A DNA stretch of 64,000 bases from Desulfovibrio sp. (GTDB lineage Bacteria; Desulfobacterota; Desulfovibrionia; Desulfovibrionales; Desulfovibrionaceae), in assembly GCF_009712225.1 (NCBI RefSeq), contig NZ_WASP01000006.1:186001-250000 (forward strand). Reading direction: 5' to 3'. Numbering within the stretch: the stretch's first letter is position 1; every line of letters starts with the position of its first letter. The translations under genes were made by a program, and so were the position numbers. This document shows positions 56,183-64,000 of this stretch, piece by piece. The notes below the pieces were generated by a model that saw only the letters and a list, made by a program, of their open reading frames with translations, was not told where the DNA came from and ran no database searches.

Positions 56183-57556
56183 ATGAACAGCAAGATTCGG
56201 CGTATTCATATGGTTGGCATTGGCGGCGCGGGTATGAGCGGCATTGCCGAGGTTCTTCTCAATCAGGGCTATGAGGTTTCTGGCTCGGACATGAGTGATT
56301 CTGCCGTTGTGCGTCATCTTCGCGAGCTTGGCGCGCATGTGGCTGTTGGGCACGCTGCGGAAAACGTGGGTGATGTGCAGGTGCTGGTGAAGTCTACCGC
56401 CATCAACGACGAAAACCCCGAACTGGTTGAAGCACGCCGCCGTAATATTGCCATCATTCCTCGCGCCGAAATGCTGGCCGAACTCATGCGCCTGCGGCAG
56501 GGCATTGCCATTGCCGGTACACATGGCAAAACCACAACCACGTCGCTTACTGCTTCTATTTTTGATACAGCTGGGCTTGACCCCACGGTTATCATCGGCG
56601 GCCGGCTAAACGCTTATGGAACCAATGCCCATCTCGGGCACGGTGAATATCTGATAGCCGAAGCCGACGAGTCTGACGGCTCATTCCTCTGCCTTCTGCC
56701 CATCATCAATGTGGTCACCAATGTGGACGAAGACCATCTGGACCACTACAAGACCCGCGCGGGTATTGATGATGCCTTTGTGCAGTTCATGAACAACGTG
56801 CCTTTTTACGGGCTCAACATTGTCTGCGGTGACGACCCCGGTGTGCGTGCCTTGCTTGCGCGCGTCAAGCGCCCCGTGCTGACCTACGGCTTTGCAGAGG
56901 ACAACGTGCTGCGCGCCGTTCCTCTGGAATGCGGGGTTCGCAACCACTTTGAAGTATGGCGCAACGGTGCCAAGCTGGGCGAGGTAAGCCTGCCCCAGCC
57001 TGGCCGCCACAACATGCTCAATGCCCTTGCCGCCATTGGCGCAGCCATGGAAGTGGACATCAGCTTTGAAAAGTGCGCCGAGGGCCTCAATGGTTTTGGT
57101 GGCGTGGGGCGGCGCTTTGAGTTCAAGGGCGAAAAGAGCGGCGTGACCGTGGTTGACGACTATGGACATCACCCGGCGGAAATTGCGGCCACCCTTGCCA
57201 CAGCACGCCAGGTTTTTCCTGGCCGTCGCATTGTGGCAGCTTTTCAGCCGCACCGTTTCAGCCGCACTCAGGCCCATTTTGGTGAATTCTGCAAAGTTTT
57301 TGACAATGTGGACCAGCTGTTGCTCACAGAGATTTATGCGGCTTCTGAAAAGCCCATTCCCGGTGTTTCGGGGCAGAGCCTTGCCCAGGGTATCCGGCAG
57401 GTTTCCACAACGCCCGTGGAGTACTTTCAGACGCTCAACGATCTTGCCGCCAGCCTGCACAATATTCTGAAAGAAGGTGACGTGCTGCTGACCCTTGGCG
57501 CTGGCAGCATTACCCGTCTTGGCCCCGCATGGCTGGAAGGACAGAATCATGCGTGA
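56183..57556 (+). CDS. murC: UDP-N-acetylmuramate--L-alanine ligase
   Basis: Adds the first amino acid to UDP-MurNAc. The N terminus [20 protein letters not shown] is the MurC signature; [20 protein letters not shown] is the ATP site near residue 110; [22 protein letters not shown] and [17 protein letters not shown] follow. The length is 457 aa. AAAGGT precedes the ATG. Its last eight bases overlap murB. Confidence 0.97.
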   Translation: MNSKIRRIHMVGIGGAGMSGIAEVLLNQGYEVSGSDMSDSAVVRHLRELGAHVAVGHAAENVGDVQVLVKSTAINDENPELVEARRRNIAIIPRAEMLAELMRLRQGIAIAGTHGKTTTTSLTASIFDTAGLDPTVIIGGRLNAYGTNAHLGHGEYLIAEADESDGSFLCLLPIINVVTNVDEDHLDHYKTRAGIDDAFVQFMNNVPFYGLNIVCGDDPGVRALLARVKRPVLTYGFAEDNVLRAVPLECGVRNHFEVWRNGAKLGEVSLPQPGRHNMLNALAAIGAAMEVDISFEKCAEGLNGFGGVGRRFEFKGEKSGVTVVDDYGHHPAEIAATLATARQVFPGRRIVAAFQPHRFSRTQAHFGEFCKVFDNVDQLLLTEIYAASEKPIPGVSGQSLAQGIRQVSTTPVEYFQTLNDLAASLHNILKEGDVLLTLGAGSITRLGPAWLEGQNHA

Positions 57557-58439
57557 GATGCCCGCACCCTTTCTTGCCCCTCGCACCACGCTGCGCATAG
57601 GCGGAACCGCCATTGCCGAGCTTGTGCTTGAAAGGCATGAAGATCTTTATCTGTTACCAGATAAACTCAAGGCTCTTGGCGGAACTCCGCTGGTGTTGGG
57701 TGCTGGTAGCAATATTCTTGCCCATGATGGCGAGTTGCCGCTGGTGCTTATACGGCCTTTTTTTAGCGACGGCCCGCAGATTGTAGGCGAGCACGAGGGC
57801 AGGATTCTTGTGCGCGCCGGTGCGGGTGTGCCCATGGCCCGACTGTTGCGTTTTTGTGCAGTAAACGGACTTAGCGGTCTTGAAGGCCTTGTGGGCATAC
57901 CTGGCAGCGTGGGTGGTGCAGTAGCCATGAACGCTGGCTCGCACGGTACGGAAACGTGCAAGAATATTTATAGTATTCAGGCCTTTGTTGATAACACCAT
58001 TCAGCGCATCAGCGTGAATGCACTGCAGTACGGCTATCGCACACTTCGTATCAACGGGAAAAAGAATGATTTTATCGTCTTGGAAGCCACATTTGGCTTG
58101 ACCGTAGGTGAAAGGGATGGCATCTGTAATTGCATGCGTCACAACTTTTTTAAGAAAAAGTCTAAACAACCTGTGACGGCCTGGAGCGCGGGGTGCGTTT
58201 TCAAAAATCCCACGCCAGAAATGTCTGCCGGAAAGCTGCTTGATGAAGCAGGTTTTAAGGGCAAAAAGCTTGGGGGAATGGCTTTTTCATCCCTGCACGC
58301 AAATTTTTTGATTAACGAAGGCAAGGGTAGCGCAACAGCAGCCCTGGCCCTGTTGCAAGAGGCCCGGGAAACTGTGCGGCAACGGTTCGGCATTGAGCTT
58401 GAGCCGGAGGTCAGGATAGTACCATGCCCCTTGCCCTGA
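57549..58439 (+). CDS. murB: UDP-N-acetylenolpyruvoylglucosamine reductase
   Basis: MurB reduces UDP-GlcNAc-enolpyruvate with NADPH and FAD. The FAD domain has [17 protein letters not shown] and the PP-loop [20 protein letters not shown]. The substrate domain has [39 protein letters not shown] and the C-terminal catalytic Glu region [10 protein letters not shown]. The proton-donor Ser of the usual AGSxFKNP is Cys216 here. The middle third (57960-58160) is visibly AT-richer than the flanks. 296 aa, overlapping murC by eight bases and ftsQ by sixteen. Confidence 0.94.
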   Translation: MREMPAPFLAPRTTLRIGGTAIAELVLERHEDLYLLPDKLKALGGTPLVLGAGSNILAHDGELPLVLIRPFFSDGPQIVGEHEGRILVRAGAGVPMARLLRFCAVNGLSGLEGLVGIPGSVGGAVAMNAGSHGTETCKNIYSIQAFVDNTIQRISVNALQYGYRTLRINGKKNDFIVLEATFGLTVGERDGICNCMRHNFFKKKSKQPVTAWSAGCVFKNPTPEMSAGKLLDEAGFKGKKLGGMAFSSLHANFLINEGKGSATAALALLQEARETVRQRFGIELEPEVRIVPCPLP

Positions 58440-59314
58440 AAAAGAGCGGTAAAAAAGCCCGCAATTCCTATACACGATCGTCTGCGCCAGCCAAAAAGAG
58501 TGGCAGCGGCAGGGGGCCGGAAATACGGTTTGGGGGAATTGTAACTGGTGTTTTTAAAAGGCTCAAAGGCTTCAGCGGCCTTAAAAGCCTTGCGGCGCTT
58601 ACAGTTCTGCTTGCCGGTCTTGGTCTGATTATCGCGGGTGTCTGTTATTCATCGCTGTGGCTCTACAACAAGGCCATAACAAGCGATTTTTTCACCACCC
58701 GGCACGTTGATGTGACAGGCAATGTGCGGCTCTCGCACGATATGGTGCTGCAATACGGCGGCATACGCGAGGGCGACAATAGCCTGGCTGTGAGCATCGC
58801 CAAGGTTGAAAGAAATTTGCGCAAAACGCCCTGGGTAGAAGAAGCCTCAGTCAAGCGGCTGCTGCCCGACAGGTTTGTGATCAGGCTCAAGGAGCGTTTA
58901 CCTTCATTTTGGGTGCACAGGGATGGTGTGCTTTATTACGCCAACGAGCTTGGCGAGATAATTGCCCCGGTGGAAAGCAAAAACTTTCTTTCGCTGCCCA
59001 CGCTGCGTGTTGACCCAGGTGCAGAAGACGCTCTGCCGTATCTGACGCGTCTGATGAAGGGTATGCAAAGCGGTTTGCTGCCCATTGAGGCGGGGGCTGT
59101 TTCATCTGTCAGCGTAAGCCCCGGCAAGGGGATTGAAATTTATCTTGAAGACAGGGAAATGCGGCTTTCCATCGCTACAGACGACTGGGAAGGCAACCTT
59201 TCCCGGTTAAGTCTGACATTGGGCGATCTGGCCCGCAGACACGAACTGCGCAATGTACGCGAGATTCGATCTGTTAACGGCAATGTTTGGGTTTTACTTA
59301 ACCAGCCAGCGTAA
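58424..59314 (+). CDS. ftsQ: divisome protein FtsQ
   Basis: A 296-residue bitopic protein. An unusually long basic cytoplasmic tail (residues 1-60, Lys/Arg/Ser-rich) precedes the transmembrane helix (LAALTVLLAGLGLIIAGVCY, about 62-81). The periplasmic POTRA domain begins TRHVDVTGNVRLSHDMVLQY and ends KRLLPDRFVIRLKERLPSF; the FtsQ beta domain follows. It would bridge FtsL/FtsB to the ring. The ATG lies within the murB 3' end with GGAGG upstream. Followed by a 69-base gap before ftsA. Confidence 0.92.
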   Translation: MPLALKKSGKKARNSYTRSSAPAKKSGSGRGPEIRFGGIVTGVFKRLKGFSGLKSLAALTVLLAGLGLIIAGVCYSSLWLYNKAITSDFFTTRHVDVTGNVRLSHDMVLQYGGIREGDNSLAVSIAKVERNLRKTPWVEEASVKRLLPDRFVIRLKERLPSFWVHRDGVLYYANELGEIIAPVESKNFLSLPTLRVDPGAEDALPYLTRLMKGMQSGLLPIEAGAVSSVSVSPGKGIEIYLEDREMRLSIATDDWEGNLSRLSLTLGDLARRHELRNVREIRSVNGNVWVLLNQPA

Positions 59315-59383
59315 AAAACTTGCGGCATATGCCATAAAGGCATGCTGCGGCGACCCGGAGACAGGCGTTTTGAGGAGAATGGC

Positions 59384-60619
59384 ATGAATAAATCCGAGCT
59401 CATCGTTGGCCTTGACATCGGCACCACAAAGATCTGCGCTGTGGTGGGTGAACTGTCGGAGTCGGGTCTTGTAGATGTGGTGGGCATCGGTACCAGTGTT
59501 TCCACTGGCTTGCGCAAGGGCGTAGTGGTCAATATCGAGCAGACCGTCCAGTCCATCCGCAAAGCTGTGGAAGACGCGGAGCTCATGGCCGGCTGCGAGA
59601 TCCACTCTGTGTATGTGGGCATTGCAGGCAGCCACATAATGGGCATCAACAGCCACGGCGTTATCGCCGTAAAGGGCGGCGAGGTTGCGCAGCGCGATAT
59701 AGAGCGCGCCCTGGATGCCGCAAGGGCTGTGGCCATTCCCGCTGACCGCGAGGTCATCCATATTCTACCTCAGGAATACATAGTTGATAACCAGCGCGGC
59801 ATTGCCGACCCGCTCGGCATGGCTGGTGTGCGCCTTGAAGTGAAGGTGCACATTGTCACCGGCGCTGTTTCTTCTGCACAAAACATTGTGCGCTCGTGCC
59901 ATCGCAGCCAGCTTGAAGTGGCCGATATTGCCCTTGAATCGCTGGCCTCAGCCAAGGCTGTGCTGACCGAAGAAGAACGCGAAATCGGCGTTGCACTGGT
60001 CGACCTTGGCGGCGGCACCACCGATATTGCCGTGTTTGCCAACGATGCCATAAAGCACACAGCCGTTCTGGCGCTAGGCGGGCAGAATCTCTCCAACGAC
60101 ATTGCCTTTGGTCTGCGCACCCCCATTGCTTCTGCCGAAAAAATCAAGCTCAAATACGGTTGCGCGCTTGCCGACCTTGTTCGCAACGACGAATTCATCG
60201 AGGTTCCAAGCGTGGGCGGGCGCGAACCGCGCCGCCTTTCGCGCCAGGTTCTGGCCGAAATCTGCGAGCCCCGCATGGAAGAAATTCTGTACCTTGTTGA
60301 TCAGACCCTCGTACGCTCCGGCTACAAGGACATGATAGGCGCGGGCGTGGTGCTTACGGGCGGCACGGCGCTTATCGAAGGCTGCCAGGAACTGGGCGAG
60401 CAGATTTTCAATCTGCCCACGCGCATTGGCTACCCGCGTAACATCGGGGGCCTCAAGGACGTGGTCAACAGCCCCAAGTTTTCAACTGCGGTTGGCCTGC
60501 TGCGTTACGGCGCAGAAAAAGAACTTTCCGGGCAGAAAAAATTTACCACACGTAGCGAAAGCGGCGTTTTTGACGGCGTCCTTTCACGTATGAAAAAGTG
60601 GTTTGCGGACATTTCATAA
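59384..60619 (+). CDS. ftsA: cell-division actin-like ATPase FtsA
   Basis: FtsA anchors FtsZ to the membrane. Actin-fold motifs: phosphate 1 [16 protein letters not shown] at the N terminus, the SHS2 (1C) insertion near residues 80-160, phosphate 2 [19 protein letters not shown] near residue 205, and the adenosine motif [18 protein letters not shown] near 330. The C terminus ends in an amphipathic helix with [10 protein letters not shown], the membrane-targeting sequence. The true start is ATG 59384 (TGAGGAGA upstream). 411 aa. Confidence 0.96.
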   Translation: MNKSELIVGLDIGTTKICAVVGELSESGLVDVVGIGTSVSTGLRKGVVVNIEQTVQSIRKAVEDAELMAGCEIHSVYVGIAGSHIMGINSHGVIAVKGGEVAQRDIERALDAARAVAIPADREVIHILPQEYIVDNQRGIADPLGMAGVRLEVKVHIVTGAVSSAQNIVRSCHRSQLEVADIALESLASAKAVLTEEEREIGVALVDLGGGTTDIAVFANDAIKHTAVLALGGQNLSNDIAFGLRTPIASAEKIKLKYGCALADLVRNDEFIEVPSVGGREPRRLSRQVLAEICEPRMEEILYLVDQTLVRSGYKDMIGAGVVLTGGTALIEGCQELGEQIFNLPTRIGYPRNIGGLKDVVNSPKFSTAVGLLRYGAEKELSGQKKFTTRSESGVFDGVLSRMKKWFADIS

Positions 60620-60663
60620 CAACCTCAAGCGGGCATTTGAGGATAGCACAGAGGAGAGGTGTA

Positions 60664-61977
60664 ATGGCTCAGTCAATCGTTGATGATATCGATACCTCGT
60701 TGGCCAGCAATGCCAAGATCAAGGTTATTGGCGTAGGTGGCGGCGGCGGTAACGCTGTGCAGAACATGATTGCATCTGGTCTGCGCGGTGTGCAGTTTGT
60801 TTGCGCCAATACCGACGTACAGGCGCTGAACAAGAATGGCGCTTCCGTTAAAGTGCAGCTGGGCGAAAAGCTTACCAAGGGTCTTGGCGCTGGTGCCAAC
60901 CCCTCCATTGGCCGTGAGGCCGCTGTGGAAAGCGTGGGCAGCATCCGTGAAGCCATCGGCGATGCCGACATGGTTTTTGTTACCGCTGGCATGGGCGGCG
61001 GCACCGGTACTGGCGCGGCCCCCGTGGTTGCGCAGGCCGCCAAGGAAATGGGCGCTCTTACCGTGGGTGTTGTGACCAAGCCCTTCAGCTTTGAAGGTGC
61101 CAAACGCAAGCGTGCGGCCGAAGCTGGTCTTGAAGAATTCAAGCAGCACGTTGACTGCCTCATCACCATTCCCAACGACCGTCTGCTTGCCTTTGCTCCC
61201 AAAAAAGCTCCCTTCTCCGAAATGCTTCAGAAGGCCAATGACGTGCTGTACTACGCCGTCAAGGGTATCTCTGACGTGATCGTGGGCGAAGGCCTCATCA
61301 ACCTTGACTTTGCCGACGTGCGTACCACCATGGCAGAAGCCGGTATGGCCCTCATGGGTACTGGCATCGCCTCTGGTGAAAATCGCGCCCGCGAGGCCGC
61401 CCAGCGCGCCATCATGAGCCCCCTGCTTGAAGATGTCTCGCTTGAGAGCGCCAAGGCGGTTCTGTACAACATCACCGCCCCCACCGACATTACTGCTGAT
61501 GAAATCGCCGAAATCGGCGAAATCATCGGTGATGCCACCCCCGAAGATGCCAACATCATCTTTGGTGTTGTGTTTGACGACAACATCGGTGACGAAATCC
61601 GCCTTACCGTCATTGCCACCGGCATTGATTCGCCCCAGATCATCCAGCCCGTGCAGGTCCCTGCCGCCACGGTTACCAATTTCCGCAAGCCCGGTCCTGA
61701 TGCCGTGGTTGCCGAACCCCGTCGTAATACTTCGCGCCTTTCGCAGCAGGGTATGATGGAAGAGCAGGAACGTGTTGAATCGCGCCTGCCCCAGTCTTCG
61801 CGCCGCTCTGAGGTGGAACGCTGGTACGACGAAAACAGCAGCCGTCCCTCGTATCTGCAGAAGCGTGAAGTTGTGGGCCAGCCCCGTCGTCGCCAGCACA
61901 ATCCTGGCCACGAAGACTTCACCTACGACGAGGATGATTTCGAAATTCCTACCTTCATCCGCACCCAGGCCGACTAG
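60664..61977 (+). CDS. ftsZ: cell-division GTPase FtsZ
   Basis: Tubulin homologue forming the Z-ring, 437 aa. Motifs: [17 protein letters not shown] at the N terminus, the tubulin signature [17 protein letters not shown] near residue 108, and the T7 loop synergy region [11 protein letters not shown] containing the catalytic Asp. A linker of about 90 residues, rich in Arg/Ser/Gln, precedes the conserved C-terminal peptide [13 protein letters not shown] that docks on FtsA. The frame is open upstream, but ATG 60664 is preceded by GAGGAGAGG. Last gene of the cluster. Confidence 0.97.
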   Translation: MAQSIVDDIDTSLASNAKIKVIGVGGGGGNAVQNMIASGLRGVQFVCANTDVQALNKNGASVKVQLGEKLTKGLGAGANPSIGREAAVESVGSIREAIGDADMVFVTAGMGGGTGTGAAPVVAQAAKEMGALTVGVVTKPFSFEGAKRKRAAEAGLEEFKQHVDCLITIPNDRLLAFAPKKAPFSEMLQKANDVLYYAVKGISDVIVGEGLINLDFADVRTTMAEAGMALMGTGIASGENRAREAAQRAIMSPLLEDVSLESAKAVLYNITAPTDITADEIAEIGEIIGDATPEDANIIFGVVFDDNIGDEIRLTVIATGIDSPQIIQPVQVPAATVTNFRKPGPDAVVAEPRRNTSRLSQQGMMEEQERVESRLPQSSRRSEVERWYDENSSRPSYLQKREVVGQPRRRQHNPGHEDFTYDEDDFEIPTFIRTQAD

Positions 61978-62032
61978 TCTGTCGCAGCCTCGGTGCGCGT
62001 GGCAAATGCTTTTTGCCCCGTGAAGGCTCATG

Positions 62033-62094
62033 ATTTTCAGGGCTTGCCTCTTCGGCCCTGAAATGCCCGCCGGGAGGCCCATTGGGGGCCTCCC
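62033..62094 (+). repeat. two tandem hairpins after ftsZ
   Basis: TTTCAGGGC / GCCCTGAAA and GGGAGGCCC / GGGCCTCCC, without T-runs. They precede the true terminator and may protect the 3' end of the ftsZ mRNA. Confidence 0.55.
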
Positions 62095-62119
62095 AGAGCG
62101 GGGCGTGAAAGCCCGCTTT

Positions 62120-62153
62120 TATGCCGCAACCTTCTGTGGGTTGCGGTTTTTTA
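62120..62153 (+). terminator. intrinsic terminator of the dcw cluster
   Basis: CCGCAACC / GGTTGCGG with a seven-base loop and six T's, about 150 bases past the ftsZ stop. Confidence 0.85.
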
Positions 62154-62243
62154 TTGTATGTTGTTTCTATTGGCTGTGTTGTGTTCTGCTGAATTGATTA
62201 GCTTGACAGTGTTACTGCAACCCCGGTTAACAAGAGGTGCAGC

Positions 62244-62525
62244 ATGGAATTGAAACAGGCTCTGACAATTCTGCGCGATCTGTTCATGCCGCAGCCCCGC
62301 AATGCCTGCCCGCATTGCGGGGGCATTCGTTGCTTTGGTGCATGCCAGTTCAACGAAAAGCAACCTGTGGAGTCTGGAAGTAGTAAAGATGGCCAGGCCC
62401 GGCAGGGTAGCGCAACCAATAACTGGGCGAGTCCGCATGCTGACGGGCAAGGTGTTGAGAAAAAGACAAATGGCTGCACAGCAGGGCAGGTTGCCGTTAC
62501 TGACAAAACCCGAGAGCAGAAATAG
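62244..62525 (+). CDS. small Cys-rich protein of unknown function
   Basis: A 93-residue protein with an N-terminal zinc-ribbon-like segment: MELKQALTILRDLFMPQPR, then CPHCGGIRCFGAC (four Cys and a His within residues 22-34). The remainder is polar, Gly/Ser/Gln-rich and probably disordered, with a further Cys near residue 78. No family recognised. AAGAGG precedes the ATG and a terminator follows, which supports a real gene between ftsZ and the RRM protein. Confidence 0.6.
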   Translation: MELKQALTILRDLFMPQPRNACPHCGGIRCFGACQFNEKQPVESGSSKDGQARQGSATNNWASPHADGQGVEKKTNGCTAGQVAVTDKTREQK

Positions 62526-62543
62526 ATCAGGATTTGGAAGCCA

Positions 62544-62577
62544 CAAAAAAAGCCGCTGTTTGCACAGCGGCTTTTTC
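62544..62577. terminator. bidirectional intrinsic terminator
   Basis: AGCCGCTGT / ACAGCGGCT with a four-base loop, an A-run on the left and a T-run on the right. It serves the Cys-rich gene (plus) and the RRM gene (minus). Confidence 0.85.
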
Positions 62578-62596
62578 TATACGGGAAATTTGTGGT

Positions 62597-62863
62597 CTAC
62601 CAGCGGCGGGGCGCGGGGCGACGTTCTTCAGCCTGGTTGATACGCAGGGTGCGACCGCCAAAATCGGTGCCGTTCAGGGCTTCGATGGCCTTGTGAGCGT
62701 CGGCTTCGTCCATTTCAACAAAACCAAAGCCACGGGGACGGCCGGTTTCGCGGTCCATGATGAGCTTGACGGAAAGGGGATCGCCGTAAGGGGCGAACAG
62801 GGCTTCAACGCCTTCCTGGGTGGCGGAAAAGGGCAGATTGCCGACATAAATGGAAACAGCCAT
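62597..62863 (-). CDS. RRM-domain RNA-binding protein
   Basis: An 88-residue single RRM. RNP2 is IYVGNLPFSATQEGV near the N terminus and RNP1 is RPRGFGFVEM near residue 47; ALNGTDFGGRTLRIN closes the fold, with a short basic tail (ERRPAPRRW). Similar small RRM proteins in bacteria are often cold-inducible. The frame is open upstream but the ATG at 62863 matches the fold and lies after CGGAG. A long leader with a hairpin is suggested upstream. Confidence 0.92.
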   Translation of the reverse strand: MAVSIYVGNLPFSATQEGVEALFAPYGDPLSVKLIMDRETGRPRGFGFVEMDEADAHKAIEALNGTDFGGRTLRINQAEERRPAPRRW

Positions 62864-62881
62864 AACGACTCCGTTGTTAAG

Positions 62882-62914
62882 GTGGGTAAACTTTCCGCTT
62901 GAAGCCTTACCCAC
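62882..62914 (-). promoter_or_regulatory. leader hairpin upstream of the RRM gene
   Basis: GTGGGTAA / TTACCCAC with a 17-base loop, on the RRM transcript leader close to the ribosome-binding site. It could control translation; no family of RNA element was recognised. Confidence 0.45.
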
Positions 62915-62964
62915 GCAAAGTCTCTGGCAAAAAGAAATACAGCACCCTATGAATAATGCTGAAC

Positions 62965-62993
62965 ACTACTTTCATGCGGCAATGTCGTCAAGG
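62965..62993 (-). promoter_or_regulatory. candidate sigma-70 promoter of the RRM gene
   Basis: On the minus strand: TTGACG, 17-bp spacer, TAGTGT. It gives a leader of roughly 95 nt. Confidence 0.4.
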
Positions 62994-63141
62994 GGTATCT
63001 GCAGTGGCGGGGAGTTTGATTGCCAAACCGGTTAATACAACTGAACTGCTAGTGTTAGGCAGGATTTTTTTAAAGGCCTACTAACGTATATTATCGTTGT
63101 ATGCTATGATTACTGGGTTAGGCGTAGAGGTTCTCAACTGT

Positions 63142-63167
63142 AAAAGGCCGGTATAACCGGCCTTTTT
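63142..63167 (-). terminator. intrinsic terminator of the lysine-rich gene
   Basis: AAAAGGCCGGT / ACCGGCCTTTTT with a three-base loop, 12 bases past the stop of the lysine-rich gene. The T-run is longer on the plus strand, so it works in both directions. Confidence 0.7.
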
Positions 63168-63178
63168 GACAGCAAGAA

Positions 63179-63403
63179 TTAGATAGCCTGCGTCTTTTTC
63201 TTGGCAGAGGGCTTCTTTGACTTGGCAGGAGCCTTGGCAGAAGCCTTTTTTGCTTTGGCGGGAGCCTTGGCCTTGCTGGCCTTGGGCGCTTTGGTTCCAC
63301 TTGCAACAGCCGGGGTCGTGTTTGCGGCATTGGCTTCGGTGCTGATCCAGCAGGGTGCGGTGATCAACGAAAGAGCCATGGCGGCCAAAAGGAGCTTTTT
63401 CAT
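63179..63403 (-). CDS. exported lysine/alanine-rich (histone-H1-like) peptide
   Basis: A 74-residue protein. A clear Sec signal peptide (KKLLLAAMALSLITAPCW, cleaved near ANA at residue 27) is followed by a short Thr/Val stretch and then an almost pure Lys/Ala/Pro/Ser tail (KAPKASKAKAPAKAKKASAK, then more of the same). The tail resembles histone H1 or AlgP-type PAKKA repeats, but the signal peptide sends it outside the cytoplasm. The gene has its own terminator. No family recognised. Its role could be binding polyanions such as LPS, nucleic acid or peptidoglycan. Confidence 0.75.
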   Translation of the reverse strand: MKKLLLAAMALSLITAPCWISTEANAANTTPAVASGTKAPKASKAKAPAKAKKASAKAPAKSKKPSAKKKTQAI

Positions 63404-63579
63404 GTTAGTATCCGTTTCTTCTGGTTATGCCACATTCACAACAACATGGCTGTACGTCTATGGCATGAGCTGCGGCGGGACGCAATAACAAATTTAAGCC
63501 TATGGGGCCGTGTGTTTGCGGGCATTTTTTGCATGAGGCCTGTTGCAGTTGACAGGGGTGCAACGCCACAGGGCCAATG

Positions 63580-63608
63580 TTGACAAAATGTACCTTGAAT
63601 GGTCTAAC
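63580..63608 (+). promoter_or_regulatory. candidate sigma-70 promoter of the zinc-ribbon gene
   Basis: TTGACA, a 17-bp spacer and TCTAAC, giving a leader of about 135 nt. Confidence 0.5.
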
Positions 63609-63676
63609 GATAAGCCGTTCATTTGGCCCCGCTGGCCACGTTACGGCTGTTTGCTTCTGCTCTGCTTTTTTGACTT

Positions 63677-63697
63677 CTGACAGCGTGATGCTGTCAG
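63677..63697 (+). promoter_or_regulatory. perfect inverted repeat in the zinc-ribbon gene leader
   Basis: CTGACAGC-GTGAT-GCTGTCAG, eight-base arms, 54 bases before the start codon. No T-run follows at once, so it may be an operator or an RNA hairpin; it is not a clear terminator. Confidence 0.5.
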
Positions 63698-63751
63698 CAT
63701 CTCTGGCAAGACCCAAGCAATGTTCAACCATCTTTTACACACAGAGTCGCC

Positions 63752-63955
63752 ATGGCCTTTTTTGCACCACGTGACGTTAAGACAACGTTAGTATGCCCCA
63801 CCTGCGGCGCCCCCCTGCACATAGCCCGCACCTGCCACGAAGTGTATATGCACTGCCCGGCCTGCAAGGCCCAGTTTCCGCTCCAGGATTATATCCGTCA
63901 GGCAGACGAAGCCATGGAGCATTTTATGGAAAACGTATACTGCAACCGCATTTAG
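63752..63955 (+). CDS. small two-CxxC zinc-ribbon protein
   Basis: A 67-residue protein with two Cys pairs, CPTCGAPLHIARTC and CPACKAQFPL, forming a zinc ribbon of the MJ0042/TFIIS-like type, followed by an acidic helical tail (DYIRQADEAMEHFMENVYC). I believe close copies occur in other Desulfovibrio genomes as hypothetical proteins, from memory and unchecked. The ATG has only a weak ribosome-binding site, but the conservation-like composition supports coding. Its target is unknown. Confidence 0.75.
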   Translation: MAFFAPRDVKTTLVCPTCGAPLHIARTCHEVYMHCPACKAQFPLQDYIRQADEAMEHFMENVYCNRI

Positions 63956-64000
63956 CCAGTTTTATGGACGTGCGGGCAAGCTGCCGCCCGGGCCTTCGAG

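Larger units (their letters stand above)
62864..63178. other. 315-base stretch between RRM gene and lysine-rich gene
   Basis: No protein gene seen. It contains the RRM leader hairpin (62882-62914), a candidate RRM promoter (62965-62993), an AT-rich patch at 63060-63115, and the terminator at 63142-63167. A plus-strand extended -10 (TGCTATGAT) at 63102-63110 could start a short RNA ending at that terminator. Confidence 0.5.
63404..63751. other. 348-base divergent region between two small genes
   Basis: It separates the lysine-rich gene from the zinc-ribbon gene. It contains a plus-strand sigma-70-like promoter (63580-63608) and a perfect inverted repeat (63677-63697). A minus-strand frame of about 108 codons runs through it but has no ribosome-binding site or family resemblance. 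Confidence 0.6.

Noticed and set aside
63405..63731. Minus-strand frame of about 108 codons upstream of the lysine-rich gene
   Set aside because: No ribosome-binding site, no family resemblance, and it covers a region with a plus-strand promoter and an inverted repeat.

Overview
The window is a stretch of bacterial chromosome dominated by housekeeping genes and about 90% coding. The gene content points to a Gram-negative anaerobe of the Desulfovibrio group (Desulfobacterota). Supporting signs are the Desulfovibrio-style S21 sequence, two secreted FlgO-type proteins, a meso-diaminopimelate MurE, moderately high GC with strongly GC-biased third positions, and a PASTA-tailed FtsI of the kind seen in this lineage. 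This assignment comes from recognising protein families and was not tested by a search. I saw no rRNA, tRNA, prophage, insertion sequence, CRISPR array or defence island.

Layout. 26-9254: a HAD phosphatase; a minus-strand operon acpS-nnr-tsaE-lysC; ugd (UDP-glucose dehydrogenase) converging on the GTPase ychF with back-to-back terminators; then a three-gene minus-strand envelope operon made of a FlgO-type lipoprotein, a small tetratricopeptide-like protein and a second FlgO-type protein. A near-consensus sigma-54 (-24/-12) sequence lies upstream of that operon. 9743-18234: plus-strand isoprenoid and DNA-repair genes ispG-proS, then xseA-M23 peptidase-xseB-ispA-dxs. 18395-27553: a minus-strand extended macromolecular-synthesis cluster, rpsU-yqeY-mutS2-dnaG-rpoD, followed by a nuclease, queC and an unknown gene. 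27841-34900: minus-strand hup, rsmA, a divergent EF-G paralogue, an unknown protein with an aldehyde-dehydrogenase/histidinol-dehydrogenase flavour, argH and argG. 35189-39565: carB-carA in reversed order, divergent from argG, so arginine and carbamoyl-phosphate genes share one control region. 39799-44033: two small envelope proteins, a flavodoxin-ferredoxin protein, and pyk followed by an HD-GYP protein.

44424-61977 is a complete division and cell-wall (dcw) cluster in one direction: mraZ-rsmH-ftsL-ftsI-murE-murF-mraY-murD-ftsW-murG-murC-murB-ftsQ-ftsA-ftsZ. Most neighbours overlap or nearly touch. There is no ddl gene. The cluster is preceded by a strong sigma-70 promoter and four tandem 10-bp repeats that run up to a GTG start for mraZ. 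This is a textbook MraZ autoregulatory operator, and a second, inverted set of the same half-sites lies about 120 bp further upstream. The last 2 kb holds small genes: a Cys-rich ORF, an RRM RNA-binding protein, an exported lysine/alanine-rich peptide and a two-CxxC zinc-ribbon protein.

The window is mostly conventional. The observations most worth following are the sigma-54/FlgO-pair operon, the MraZ operator architecture, the EF-G paralogue lacking the usual domain IV motifs, the SNase with a C-terminal Ada-like Cys module, a Cys in place of the catalytic Ser of MurB, and the exported histone-H1-like peptide. Promoters and terminators were located by eye and are candidates.
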